Assembly (NCBI GenBank): GCA_963781595.1
Contig: CAWAGG010000001.1
Span: 248,001-312,000, forward strand
Direction of reading: 5' to 3'
DNA from: JBEDUK01 sp963781595
Lineage (GTDB): Bacteria > Actinomycetota > UBA4738
Length of the DNA: 64,000 nt
The position numbers and the translations under genes were made by a program. Under the pieces are notes generated by a model that ran no database searches, was not told the DNA's origin, and saw only the letters and a list, made by a program, of their open reading frames with translations. Every line of letters begins with the position of its first letter. Position 1 is the first letter of the stretch. Positions 1 through 9,334 of this stretch are shown here, piece by piece.

Positions 1-474
1 GTCCAGCTCGAACGCCCACAGCGCCAGCTTGTGGCCGAAGGTGGTCGGTTCGGCATGGACGCCGTGCGTGCGCCCGATACAGCAGCGTGTCGCGATGCTC
101 CAGGGCCCGGCGCTTCACGACCGCCGAGGAGCGCCTCGAGCCCGCTCGAGCACCAAACCCGGCGGCGTCGCGAAGCTGGAGCGCCAGGGCCGTGTCGAGC
201 AGGTCGGACGAGGTCAGGCCGAAGTGGAGCCACCGGCCCGGCCTCGCCCATCGGCTCCGCCAGCGGCCTGCGACGAACGCGGCGACGTCGTGGTTCGTCC
301 GGCGTTCGATCTCCGCGACGCGCTCCGGTGAGGGCGGGCCGGCGGCGCGCCGGCCCGGATCGCCTCGACGTCGGCCTGGGGGATGCGGCCCAGCCGCGCC
401 CACGCCTCCACGGCCAGGACCTCGATCCGGAGCCAGTGCGGCGAGCTTCGCTCCTCGGACCAGACGTCCGCCAT
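1..474 (-). CDS. purB: adenylosuccinate lyase, N-terminal part, frameshifted and cut by the window edge
   Basis: PurB splits SAICAR and adenylosuccinate in purine synthesis. Only the first ~160 codons lie in the window. The opening MADVWSEE, followed by WLRIEVLAVEAWARLGRIP and ADVEAIRA, is the typical N-terminus of adenylosuccinate lyase. After about residue 45 the reading continues in other frames, so there are at least two indels. The start ATG at 474 follows the purE stop by 22 bases, which suggests it is the last gene seen of a purA-purD-purE-purB operon. The breaks are probably sequence errors because the same fault affects all four neighbours. The family call is fairly sure; the exact protein cannot be given. 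Confidence 0.75.
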
Positions 475-496
475 CTCGGGAGCGTGTACCGGGGGA

Positions 497-1084
497 TCAC
501 GCGTCGGATCTCCGCTGAGCCTCCGCGCGGCGGTCGAGACCGCGGCCGCCGAAACCGTGGGACCGTGGCCACACCCTCGGCCAGCGAGTCCTTGAACTCG
601 TGCATCCGGACCCGGACGGTCGGGTCCGGACCGCGAGGATCTGGGCGGCCAGGATCGCCGCGTTCACCGCGCCGTCGATCGGCCACCGTCGCCACCGGCA
701 CCCCGCGGGCATCTGCACGGTCGACAGCAGCGCGTCCATGCCCGTCGAGCTTGCGACCCGGACAGCGGGACGCCGATCACCGGCAGCGCCGTCCTGGCCG
801 CGACCGCGCCGGCCAGGTGGGCGGCCATCCCCGCCCCGCAGATGAGGCACGCCATCGCCCCGCTCGTCGGCGGTCCGCGCGTACTCGTCCACCAGGTCGG
901 GGTTGCGGTGCGCGGACATCACGTGAAGCTCGTGGGGGATGCCGAACCGCTCGAGGATCGCGCCGTGGCCTGCTGCATGACCGGCAGGTCGGAGGCCGAG
1001 CCGACACAGCGATCCCGACCAGCGGGCGCGTTCGCCGGCCAGTCGGCTGGCCGCCGTCGCTGCGGCTGCTCGCTCACTCGCCAT
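497..1084 (-). CDS. purE: N5-carboxyaminoimidazole ribonucleotide mutase, frameshifted
   Basis: PurE converts N5-CAIR to CAIR in purine synthesis. The hallmark SASDLPVM loop and the stretch ERFGIPHELHVMSAHRNPD are readable, followed by GAGMAAHLAG, PVIGVPL, STVQMPAG and NAAILAAQILA, in the order expected for the ~160-residue family. They fall in three frames, so the gene carries several single-base indels. It begins 11 bases inside the end of purD, a coupling-like overlap. Given the intact motif order, the product is almost certainly functional in the organism and the sequence here is faulty. Confidence 0.78.
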   Translation of the reverse strand: MASERAAAATAASRLAGERARWSGSLCRLGLRPAGHAAGHGAILERFGIPHELHVMSAHRNPDLVDEYARTADERGDGVPHLRGGDGRPPGRRGRGQDGAAGDRRPAVRVASSTGMDALLSTVQMPAGCRWRRWPIDGAVNAAILAAQILAVRTRPSGSGCTSSRTRWPRVWPRSHGFGGRGLDRRAEAQRRSDA

Positions 1085-2405
1085 CGGCGCTCTCCGCCCA
1101 CCGTCCTGCTGCGTCCTCGGCGGCGATGTCCCGCCGGTACTGCATGCCCTCGAACGAGATCAGGGCGCACGCCTCGTACGCGCGGCGCCCGGGCGTGCCG
1201 TCGAGGTCCGGCCCCGAGCCCGAGACGGTGAGCACCCGTCCGCCCGGCGGTGACCACTCTACCGTCCCGGCGCGCCGTCGCCCGCATGGAACACCTGCAC
1301 GCCGGCGCCGCGAGGCCGCCTCGCGCCAGCCCCTCGATCGGCCACGCCGGTCTCCACCGCTCCCGGATACCCCCCCGAGGCGAGCACCACGCCCGACGCA
1401 CGCCTCCGGCGTCCCAGGCGAGGCGTTCGGCGTCGAGGTCCCGTTCGACGCAGGCGGAGAACGCTCGGCCAGGTCGGTGTCCAGCCGGGGCAGCACCACC
1501 TGCGTCTCGGGATCGCCGAACCGGCAGTTGAACTCGAGGACCTTGGGCCCGTCCGCGGTCAGCATGAGCCCGGCGTAGAGCACCCCTCGGTACCGGATCC
1601 CCTCGCTCCGGAGCGCCCGCGACGGTCGGCGTAAGGACCGTCGTCGATCAGCGCGCCTCGTCGGTCCGGTCCGACGAACGGGCAGCGGGCTGAGTACGCG
1701 CCCATCCCGCCGGTGTTCGGCCCCGGTCGCCGTCGAAGCGCCCGCTTGTAGTCCTGGGCCAGGACCAGCGGCAGCGACCCTCTCGCCGTCGGTGAGGGCC
1801 ATGCGCGGAGACCTCCGCGCCTTCCAGGTACTCCTCGATCAGCACCGGTCGCTCCCGCGGCGCCGAAGACCCATCGACCAGGCAGTCCTCTAGCGCCCGC
1901 GGCGCCGCGCGCCCGATCACTCGGCGACGGTGACGCCCTTGCCGGCCGCCAGCCCGTCGGCCTTCACCACGTACGGAGGCTCGGCAGCTCCTCAAGGTAC
2001 GGCGAGCGCCGACCCCGAGGTCCCGGCGAACGCGCGCGGACCGCGGGCAGCGGGGATGCCGTGGCTCCTCGCAGAGCCGCCTGGCCCACGCCTTCGAGCC
2101 CTCCAGCCGGGCCGCCCGCCGCCGTGGGGCCGAAGCACCGCCAGGCCGCGCGCCTGCAGCTCGTCGGCCAGGCCGGCCACCAGCGGCGCCTCGGGCCCGA
2201 CGACCGTCAGGTCGATCGGCGCGCGTCCGCGAACGCCACGAGCCCGTCGACGTCGTCCGCCGGCGACGGGAACGGCGTCGGCGAGCTCCTCGATGCCGGG
2301 GTTGCCCGGGCGCGGCGAAGATGCGCGTCGACGGAGGCGCTGGCGCCAGGGCGCCAGCACAACGCGTGCTCCCGGGCACCCGCCGCCCACCACCAGGACC
2401 CTCAT
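1074..2405 (-). CDS. purD: phosphoribosylamine--glycine ligase, frameshifted
   Basis: PurD is the ATP-grasp enzyme that joins glycine to phosphoribosylamine. The N-terminus MRVLVVGGG leads to AAPGNPGIEELADAVPV and DLTVVGPEAPLVAGLADEL. The C-terminal half shows IRYRGVLYAGLMLTADGPKV, LEFNCRFGDPETQVVLPRLD and, near the end, SFEGMQYRRDIAA, all diagnostic of the family. The total length, ~443 codons, is normal, but the motifs are spread over three frames, so there are many indels. The ATG at 2405 overlaps the purA stop as ATGA, which fixes the start and implies translational coupling. Confidence 0.8.
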
Positions 2406-3713
2406 CTCCCCGCCTCGCCGGCACCTCCAGGGTCTGCTCGCGGTCCGGCCCCACCGAGACGTGGCGGACCGGCACGCCGCCCAGCTCCTCGACGCGCCGG
2501 ACGTACGCCTGGGCGCCGAGCGCGGCAGATCGCCCGCACGAGGCGGCGCCCTCCAGCGACTCCTCCGCCCAGCCATCTCCTCGTACGACCGGCCTCGGCC
2601 CGGTGGAAGATCGACTGGTGGGGCGGGAAGTCGTCGAAGCGTTCGCCCTCGAACACGGTACGACGTCGCACACCCGCAGCCGTTCCAAGCCGGAGAGCAC
2701 GTCGAGCTTGGTCAGGAACAGCTCCGTCAGACCGTTGACCCGGGCCGCGTACCGCAGCAGCACCGCGTCGAACCACCCGCAGCGGCGCTGGCCGTCCGGT
2801 CACCGTGCCGAACTCGTGCCCCCGCTCGCCCAGTGCTGCACCGCCGGCCGGGCCGGTGTCCTCCGTGGGGAACGGCCCGGAGCCCGACCCGGGTCACGTA
2901 CGCCTTGGCCACGCCGATCACCCGGACTCGACCTCCTTCGGGCCCAGGCCGGCGCCGGTGAGGGCGCCGCCCGCGACCGGGTTCGACGAGGTGACGAACG
3001 GATAGGTCCCGTGGTCGAGGTCGAGCAGCGTCGCCCTGCGCGCCCTCCAGCAGCGACGCGCTTGCCCTCGCGGAGCGCGCGGTACAGCAGTCTCGCACGT
3101 GTCCGCGATGTGGGGCGCCAGGCGCTCGCCCATCGCCGAGGTACTCCTCGGCGATCTCGCCGGCGTCCAGCGGAAGGCGGCTGTAGACCTTCGTCAGGAT
3201 GCTGGTTCTTCTCCTTGAGCACGACGTCGAGCTTCTCGCGGAAGATCTTGGGGTCGGTCAGGTCCTGGACCCGAAGCCCGATGCGCGCGGCCTTGTCCGC
3301 GTACGCGGGGCCGATGCCGCGCTTGGTCGTGCCCAGGCTCGTGCTTGCCGAGGAAGCGCTCGGTGACCCGGTCCAGCTCCAGGTGGTACGGCATGATCAG
3401 GTGGGCGTTCCCCGAGATGACCAGCGCGCGACGCATCGATTTCCCGCAGCGCGCGAGGGCGTCGATCTCCTCCAGCAGGACCTCGGGGTCGACGACCACG
3501 CCATCCGCGATCACGGTCGTGACGTGCGGGTAGAGGATGCCCGACGGGATCAGCTGCAGCTTCAGCAACTGGCCGCCGGCGAGCGATCGTGTGCCCGGCG
3601 TTGTTCCCGCCCTGGTACCGGACGACGAAGTCGGTGTCCCCGGCGAGGAGGTCGGTGGCCTTCCCCTTGCCCTCGTCCCCCCACTGGGTCCCAACCAGGA
3701 TGGTGACCGGCAC
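2402..3713 (-). CDS. purA: adenylosuccinate synthetase, frameshifted
   Basis: PurA makes adenylosuccinate from IMP, GTP and aspartate. The N-terminus VPVTILVGTQWGDEGKGK contains the GDEGKGK phosphate loop, then RYQGGNNAGHT. Later segments KLDVLSGLERL, FEGERFDDFPPHQSIFHRAE and RHVSVGPDREQT are typical of the C-terminal part. The length (~436 codons) fits the family's ~430, but motifs occur in different frames, with most breaks in the distal two thirds. The start is GTG at 3713, preceded at 6 bases by a TAGGAT box, which suggests a leaderless message. The stop overlaps purD (ATGA). Confidence 0.85.
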
Positions 3714-3719
3714 GGCCGC

Positions 3720-3725
3720 ATCCTA
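3720..3725 (-). promoter_or_regulatory. candidate -10 box for a leaderless purA transcript
   Basis: The minus strand reads TAGGAT, six bases, then the purA GTG. A TANNNT box six or seven bases before the start codon puts the transcript start at the start codon, an arrangement common in actinobacteria. The same spacing recurs at four other genes in this window. No clear -35 was identified. Confidence 0.45.
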
Positions 3726-3791
3726 CCCGAGCCGGGCCGGCATCCCGACCGGGCCGGTCAGCGGCCCCCGCGCACAACCCCCGGAGCGGCG

Positions 3792-5210
3792 TCAGCCCGT
3801 GTAGCTGATCCTGCGGACCTGCCCGTTGAACCAGTCGACGTAGAACAGGTCGCCGCCGGGACCGACCTTGATGTCGACCGGGTCGATGCCGGTGGCGAAC
3901 AGCTTGAACATCTTCGTCTTCGGGTCGCCGTTCGGGCCGGCCTTCATCCACCACATGCACCCGTCGTAGACGTCGGCCATGAACAGGGCTCCGTCGTACC
4001 GCTTCGGGTAGCTCCCGCCCCCGTAGAACTCGATCCCGGAGAACACGTTGCTGTTCGGGCATCCGCCGCCGTGCGGAACCGCCAGGGACGGCTTCCTCAC
4101 CCTCTTCGGCTTCGCGTACAGCTCGTTGCAGATCGGCAGGTTCGCGCCCTGATACTCGGGCTCCACGCCCTTGCCCTCGTAGCAGGGCCAGCCGAAGTCC
4201 TCGACCTTCGGGTCGCCGGCCGATCCGATCTTGTCCAGTTCCTCCCACCGGAACCACCCCACGTCACCGACGAAGATCCGGTCCGTGCCGGGCTTGACGA
4301 CGAAGCGGTAGGGGTTCCGGAACCCGTAGGCGATGATCCGGTCGTCCGTCGGGTCACCGTTGCCGACGAGCGGGTTGTCCGGGAGCGCGTTGCCGGTCGC
4401 CGGGTCGACGCGAAGGATCGCGCCGTCCATCCCCGTCGGGTCGCCGCTCGTGCGTTCGTCCTGGGAGCGTAGGGCCCCGCCCTCGTTCAGCGGATCGCCG
4501 CACGGGTTGCCGTACAGCTGGCCGTGGTCGACCTGGTTGTAGCTCCCGCCGTCCCCGCCACCGACGTAGAGGGCGCCGTCCGGCCCGAACGCCAACGTGC
4601 CGATCGAGTGGCTGGGGAACTGCTGGCACCAGTCTTCGATCAGGACCTCCTCCGCGCCGCCATGGTCGTTCACACCGACGTTGAACCGCGACAGCCGGGC
4701 GCCCGCGACGCACCACTGGTCGCTGTCGCCGTTCGTGCAGTTGTCGTGGTACACCGGCGGCGTGCCCCCGATGGGCGCGTCCAGCGTGTACAGGACGTAG
4801 AGGTATGGGTTCCCGGTCGTGAAGTTCGGGTCGAGCGCCATCCCCAGCAGGCCGCGATCGGCCCAGTCGTAGACGTTCGTCGAGAGGTCCTTGACGAGCG
4901 TCGGGGTCGTGTCGGCGACGCTGTCGTACTCGTAGACCTTGCCATCCTTCTGTGCGACGAAGACGCGCCCGTCGGCGGCGAACTGCATCACGGTGGGCTG
5001 GTTCAGACCCGTGAACACCGGGGTGTCGGTGAAGCCCGCCGGGTACGACGGCGCCACACGCGCGTGCGGTGACGTACCGAAGATCTCCGACCTCGCGCCC
5101 GACGCTCTGGATGCCGAGGCGCCCGCCGGCACGGTCCCTGCCGCGGCGGCTCCGATCGCCATCGCAGCGGACGCGACGATCGCGACGATCGCCCGCGCCC
5201 CGTTCCGCAT
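3792..5210 (-). CDS. secreted PQQ-dependent sugar dehydrogenase-like beta-propeller (GSDH/sorbosone dehydrogenase family)
   Basis: A 472-residue protein that begins MRNGARAIVAIVASAAMA with an Ala-rich signal peptide of ~35 residues, so it is exported. The mature part has the family's beta-propeller landmarks: LNQPTVMQFAADGRVFVAQKDG, DRGLLGMALDPNF, HSIGTLAFGPDGALYVGGGDG, DDRIIAYGFRNPYRF, GDVGW and a C-terminal VDIKVGPGGDLFYVDW. Such proteins oxidise sugars with PQQ; the substrate cannot be predicted. Start chosen at ATG 5210 because the signal peptide begins there; longer readings add a non-coding-looking Arg/Ser-rich head. It lies 143 bases downstream of acnA, on the same strand. Confidence 0.85.
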   Translation of the reverse strand: MRNGARAIVAIVASAAMAIGAAAAGTVPAGASASRASGARSEIFGTSPHARVAPSYPAGFTDTPVFTGLNQPTVMQFAADGRVFVAQKDGKVYEYDSVADTTPTLVKDLSTNVYDWADRGLLGMALDPNFTTGNPYLYVLYTLDAPIGGTPPVYHDNCTNGDSDQWCVAGARLSRFNVGVNDHGGAEEVLIEDWCQQFPSHSIGTLAFGPDGALYVGGGDGGSYNQVDHGQLYGNPCGDPLNEGGALRSQDERTSGDPTGMDGAILRVDPATGNALPDNPLVGNGDPTDDRIIAYGFRNPYRFVVKPGTDRIFVGDVGWFRWEELDKIGSAGDPKVEDFGWPCYEGKGVEPEYQGANLPICNELYAKPKRVRKPSLAVPHGGGCPNSNVFSGIEFYGGGSYPKRYDGALFMADVYDGCMWWMKAGPNGDPKTKMFKLFATGIDPVDIKVGPGGDLFYVDWFNGQVRRISYTG

Positions 5211-5352
5211 CCCACTCAAGCCGTTCCCCCTCGCGCAGACTCGTGCCGGTCTCGGAACGGACCATATCGAACCCGACCGGCTCGTGCCGTCGGCCGAAGG
5301 GCTACTCGTCGCCGGCCCCCGCAGAACCCCTCCAGGGCCGGTCGCGAGGGCG

Positions 5353-8100
5353 CTACGAGGCGAGCATCTGACGCAGCACCATCCGCAGGATCCCGCCGTG
5401 CCGGTAGTACTCGACCTCGGCCGAGGCGTCGATCCGCGCGGTCCCGACGAACGCGAACGTCGAGCCATCCTCGCGGGTGACGTCGACGCGGACGTCCTGC
5501 TTCGGCGTGACGCCTCCGGCGATCCCGGAGATGGAGAGCGTCTCCCGGCCGGTCAGGCCCAGCGAGGCCGCCGAGTCGCCGGCGGCGAACTGGACCGGCA
5601 GCACGCCCATGCCGACCAGGTTCGACCGGTGGATCCGTTCGAACGACGCGGCGATCACGGCACGGACGCCCAGGAGCATCGGCCCCTTCGCGGCCCAGTC
5701 CCGCGACGATCCGCTCCCGTACTCCTTGCCCGCCAGCACGATGAGCGGGACGGCATCGGCGCGGTACCGCTCGCTCGCGTCGAAGATCGAGACGACGTCG
5801 CCGGTCGGCAGGTGCGTCGTCCACGGCCCCTCGGTCCCCGGCGCCAGCTCGTTGCGCAGCCTGACGTTCGCGAACGTCCCGCGCAGCATCACCTCGTGGT
5901 TCCCCCGCCGCGAGCCGTAGGAGTTGAACTCCGCCGGAGGGACGCCCTTCGCCTGGAGGTACCCCCCGGCCGGCGACGACGCCTTGATCGAACCCGCCGG
6001 CGAGATGTGGTCCGTGGTGATCGAGTCCCCGACCTTGACCAGCACACGCGCGTTGACGATGTCGGAGATCGGCGCGGGCGCGGCGCCCAGGTCGGCGAAG
6101 AACGGCGGCTCCTGCACATAGGTCGACGCCGCGTCCCAGCCGTACATCGCGCCGGTGGGCGACGCGAGGCCCGTCCAGTGCTCGTCCCCCGCCCAGATGC
6201 GCCCGTACTGATCGGCGAACTGCTCGGGCGCGATCGCCTGCGCGACCGCGTCCGCGACCTCGTCGGACGTCGGCCAGATGTCGCGGAGGAGCACCGGCGC
6301 GCCGTCGGCCGTGGTGCCGAGCGGATCGCGCGTCAGGTCGATCCGGACCGTCCCCGCCAGCGCGTAGGCCACGCACAGCAACGGCGACGCCAGGTACGAG
6401 GCCCGGACCTGCGGATGGATCCGTCCCTCGAAGTTCCGGTTCCCGGACAGCACCGCGACGACCGCCAAGTCGCGGTCGTCGACGGCCTTCGCCACCGACT
6501 CGGGCAACGGCCCGGAGTTCCCGATGCACGTCGTGCACCCGTACCCGACGAGTTCGAACCCCAGCTTGTCGAGGTAGGGCTGGAGCCCCGCACGGTCGAG
6601 GTAGTCGGTCACCACTCGCGAGCCCGGGGCGAGCGACGTCTTCACCCACGGCTTCGACGCGAGGCCCGCCTCGACGGCCTTCTTCGCCAGCAGCCCGGCG
6701 CCGATCATCACCGACGGGTTCGACGTGTTCGTGCACGAGGTGATCGCGGCGATCACGACCGAACCGTCGTCGATCATCGCGCCGGCGTCCGGCGGGGTGG
6801 GCTGCGCGACGTCCTCGTGGAGCCGCTCGTCGGCGAAGCTCGTCCCCAGTCCCTCGTAGCCGTCGTCGTCGGGCTGGCGCGCCGGATCCGGCGCCGGCGT
6901 CGCGAGGCGCTCCTCGAACACTTCGACGAACGACCCCCACACGTGCGGCAGCGCGACGCGGTCCTGCGGCCGGCGCGGGCCGGCCATCGACGGCTCGACG
7001 GACGAGAGGTCCAGTTCGAGCGTCTCGGAGAAGACCGGATCCTCGTCGGCGGCCGTGCGGAACAGCCCCTGCCCTTTCGTATAGCGCTCGACCAGATCGA
7101 TGACGTCGCCGCGGTTCGTGGTGCGCAGGTACTTGAGCGTTTGTTCGTCGCACGGGAAGAACGACGCGGTCGCCCCGTACTCGGGGCACATGTTCGACAG
7201 CGTCGCCCGGTCCTCGACGGTGAGGGACGAGAGTCCGTCCCCGTAGAACTCGACGAACTTCCCGACGACGCCGTGCGCGCGGAGCATCTCGGTGAGCGTC
7301 AGCACAAGGTCGGTCGCGGTCGTTCCGGCGCGGAGCGCCCCGGTCGTGCGAACGCCCAGCACGATCGGCCAGGGGAGGAACATCGGCTGCCCGAGCATGG
7401 CGGCCTCGGCCTCGATCCCCCCGACGCCCCATCCCAGCACCGACAGCCCGTTGATCATCGTCGTGTGCGAATCGGTCCCGAGCAGCGTGTCCGGCATCGC
7501 CACGCCGTCCTGGACCTGCACCACGCGGCCCAGGTGCTCGAGGTTCACCTGGTGGCAGATGCCCATCCCCGGCGGCACGACCCGGAAGCCGTCGAACGCC
7601 TGCTGCGCCCACCGGAGCAACTGGTAGCGCTCGGTGTTCCGCCGGTACTCCCACTCGATGTTCGCCTGGTACGCCTCGCGCAGGCCGAACAGGTCCACCT
7701 GCACCGAGTGGTCGATCACGAGGTCGACGGGGATCAGCGGGTTCACACGCGCGGGATCGCCGTTCGCGCGCGCCATCGCGCTGCGCATCGCGGCCAGGTC
7801 GACGGTGGCCGGCACGCCGGTGAAGTCCTGCATCAGGACGCGGTAGGGCATGAACGCGACGTTCGAGCCGCGCGCGGCGGCATCGGGCGACGGCCACGCG
7901 GCGAGTGCCTCAACGTCGGCGTCGCTCACGTCCCTGGTCCCGGCGCGCCGGAGCAGGTTCTCCAGCAGGATCTTCACGGTATGCGGCTGCCGGTCGATCG
8001 AGCCGCCGATCCCCTGTTCGGCGAGCCACCGCAGTCGATGGATCGAAACGCTCCCACCGGCCGTCTCGAGCGCGGCGAGCGCTCCGCTCATGCCGGCCAT
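5353..8100 (-). CDS. acnA: aconitate hydratase A
   Basis: Interconverts citrate and isocitrate in the TCA cycle through a 4Fe-4S cluster. The protein is 915 residues from ATG 8100, a normal length for AcnA. The cluster ligands are visible as Cys456, Cys522 and Cys525 (C-x65-C-x2-C) within SCTNTSNPSVM and GYGCTTCIGNSGPLPESVA. MLGQPMFLPWP, GTDSHTTMINGLSVLGWGVGG and a C-terminal YGSGSSRDWAAKGP (the mobile swivel domain) are all intact. A second in-frame ATG lies 9 bases on (8091). The leader contains two adjacent palindromes just after a TAGACT box, so repression from that site is likely. An IclR-family gene lies directly upstream on the same strand. Confidence 0.95.
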   Translation of the reverse strand: MAGMSGALAALETAGGSVSIHRLRWLAEQGIGGSIDRQPHTVKILLENLLRRAGTRDVSDADVEALAAWPSPDAAARGSNVAFMPYRVLMQDFTGVPATVDLAAMRSAMARANGDPARVNPLIPVDLVIDHSVQVDLFGLREAYQANIEWEYRRNTERYQLLRWAQQAFDGFRVVPPGMGICHQVNLEHLGRVVQVQDGVAMPDTLLGTDSHTTMINGLSVLGWGVGGIEAEAAMLGQPMFLPWPIVLGVRTTGALRAGTTATDLVLTLTEMLRAHGVVGKFVEFYGDGLSSLTVEDRATLSNMCPEYGATASFFPCDEQTLKYLRTTNRGDVIDLVERYTKGQGLFRTAADEDPVFSETLELDLSSVEPSMAGPRRPQDRVALPHVWGSFVEVFEERLATPAPDPARQPDDDGYEGLGTSFADERLHEDVAQPTPPDAGAMIDDGSVVIAAITSCTNTSNPSVMIGAGLLAKKAVEAGLASKPWVKTSLAPGSRVVTDYLDRAGLQPYLDKLGFELVGYGCTTCIGNSGPLPESVAKAVDDRDLAVVAVLSGNRNFEGRIHPQVRASYLASPLLCVAYALAGTVRIDLTRDPLGTTADGAPVLLRDIWPTSDEVADAVAQAIAPEQFADQYGRIWAGDEHWTGLASPTGAMYGWDAASTYVQEPPFFADLGAAPAPISDIVNARVLVKVGDSITTDHISPAGSIKASSPAGGYLQAKGVPPAEFNSYGSRRGNHEVMLRGTFANVRLRNELAPGTEGPWTTHLPTGDVVSIFDASERYRADAVPLIVLAGKEYGSGSSRDWAAKGPMLLGVRAVIAASFERIHRSNLVGMGVLPVQFAAGDSAASLGLTGRETLSISGIAGGVTPKQDVRVDVTREDGSTFAFVGTARIDASAEVEYYRHGGILRMVLRQMLAS

Positions 8101-8153
8101 GTCGCATCGCCTCCGTCCGTCGTTCGTCGCCTCATGACCCGTCCAAGTATCCG

Positions 8154-8196
8154 ACCACCGAACGTTCGATGGTGTTCCCTTCAAGGGAACAGTCTA
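8154..8196 (-). promoter_or_regulatory. two abutting palindromes and a -10-like box in the acnA leader (candidate operator)
   Basis: On the minus strand, TAGACT (8196-8191) is followed at once by a perfect 9-base-arm palindrome, TGTTCCCTT-C-AAGGGAACA (plus-strand reading, 8173-8191). A 10-base-arm palindrome comes next, ACCACCGAAC/GTTCGATGGT, with one mismatch (8154-8173). The first would cover the predicted transcript start of acnA. Neither is followed by a T-run, so a terminator is unlikely. IclR-family proteins often bind paired palindromes, and an iclR-like gene is the upstream neighbour, but the regulator is inferred. Confidence 0.6.
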
Positions 8197-8241
8197 TACC
8201 GTAGAACGGCACACCTGACACGGTCGCTCCGTCGCGGCGCG

Positions 8242-9015
8242 CTACCCGCCGACCGCCGCGGTGATCGCCTCCGCGCACCCGATGACGAGCTTCGCCAGAC
8301 GGGGCTCGTCCGACCGATCGAACCGCTGGGTCGGCAGGGCCAGTCCGACCGCCGCCACCACGCGACGGCCGGGCGCGAAGACCGGCGCCGCCAGGCCGAC
8401 GCCGCCGACGCGCCGCTCCTCGATACTGAGGGCGTACCCCTGCTCGCGGACCGCGGCGAGCGCCCGCGTGAGCGCGCGTGGGTTCGTGACCGTGCGGGGC
8501 GTCATCGGCGTCAGCGGCCCGTCCACGATCTCGGCCCGTTCGTCGTCGGGGAGGAACGCCAGGATCGCGCGCCCGCTCGCGCCCGCGTGCAGGGACCGCC
8601 ATTCGTAGAGGTCCGAGACGAACCGGAACGGTTCGTCGGACTCGACCGCGGCCACGACGCAGGCCTCGCGGCGGCCGGCATCGTAGTCGGCGAGGATCGC
8701 CGTCTCGCCCGCGCGCGCCACCAGATCACGCAGGTGAGGGAGCGCGATCTCGCGCAGCGACCGAACGCTCGACGCCTGCCAGGCAACGCGGAGGAAATCC
8801 AACCCGAGCTCGTAACGCCCGTCCGAGACCCGGCGGATCAGATGCTCCTCGTCGAGCTGGGCGAGCAGGCGGTGGACGGTGCTGGGCGTCATGCCGACCT
8901 CACGCGCGATCTCGCGTGGCCCGGCGGCCCTCCCCTCCGCGGCCGCGAGCCACGCGAGGATCTCGAACGCTCGGCCGATCGGGTTCCGCGACCGCCTCCC
9001 GGGCACCTCGCTCAC
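8242..9015 (-). CDS. IclR-family transcriptional regulator
   Basis: A 257-residue regulator. Residues ~10-65 form the winged HTH (NPIGRAFEILAWLAAAEGR, PREIAREVGMTPSTVHRLL, LIRRVSDGRYELG). The remainder is the IclR effector domain, with AGETAILADYD, LHAGASGRAILAFLPDDE, GYALSIEERRVGGVGLAAPVF and a hydrophobic C-terminus. The start is GTG at 9015, six bases after a TAGAAT box. Its stop is 51 bases from the palindromes in the acnA leader, so acnA is the obvious candidate target. The effector is unknown. Confidence 0.9.
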   Translation of the reverse strand: MSEVPGRRSRNPIGRAFEILAWLAAAEGRAAGPREIAREVGMTPSTVHRLLAQLDEEHLIRRVSDGRYELGLDFLRVAWQASSVRSLREIALPHLRDLVARAGETAILADYDAGRREACVVAAVESDEPFRFVSDLYEWRSLHAGASGRAILAFLPDDERAEIVDGPLTPMTPRTVTNPRALTRALAAVREQGYALSIEERRVGGVGLAAPVFAPGRRVVAAVGLALPTQRFDRSDEPRLAKLVIGCAEAITAAVGG

Positions 9016-9021
9016 GGGCGG

Positions 9022-9027
9022 ATTCTA
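9022..9027 (-). promoter_or_regulatory. candidate -10 box for the leaderless iclR-like gene
   Basis: The minus strand reads TAGAAT, six bases, then GTG at 9015. This matches the leaderless pattern seen at purA, the EtfD-like gene and the HAD phosphatase, and it decides the GTG start. Confidence 0.5.
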
Positions 9028-9074
9028 CGGTCGGCGGAACGACGAGTCGCGCGACGAGGCCGCGGGCGCGCCCG

Positions 9075-9334
9075 TCAGGAGGCGGTGCGGGTCGCCGACA
9101 GGGCCGCCGCGAGCCGTTCGTACTGTCCGTGTCGGCGCCGAGGAACGCGATCGGTTCGCGCTCGAGCTCGGTCCGTAAGGCAACCTGACGATCCAGGACC
9201 GGCCTCGGCGTGGCGCCGAAGGTGCCGTGACTCAGGTAGGCGACGTTCGGGTCCAGGATCCAGTTCGAACGGACCTCGTCCCAACCGTCGCCCCACAACG
9301 GGTTCACGAGGGACCGCGGGCGCGACGAGCACAT
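9075..9334 (-). pseudogene. N-terminal remnant of a class V aminotransferase (isopenicillin-N epimerase-like)
   Basis: From ATG 9334 the reading gives an ordinary N-terminus of this PLP family: WGDGWDEVRSNWILDPNVAY, LSHGTFGATPRPVLDRQVAL and RTELEREPIAFLGADTD. One frameshift then leads to about 15 more residues and a stop at 9075. Only ~85 of the expected ~380-400 residues exist, and the PLP lysine region is missing. What follows is the promoter of the IclR gene, so the rest has been deleted. The first bases overlap the end of the upstream metallopeptidase gene. Confidence 0.6.

Noticed and set aside
1..3713. True pseudogenes of purine synthesis
   Set aside because: Family motifs are fully preserved in order and the indels hit every gene alike, and the same fault occurs in dnaB, ssb and ribosomal genes. 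Sequence error is more likely.
8173..8191. Intrinsic terminator of iclR
   Set aside because: The palindrome has a one-base centre as a DNA palindrome and no T-run, and it coincides with the acnA start region, so an operator fits better.
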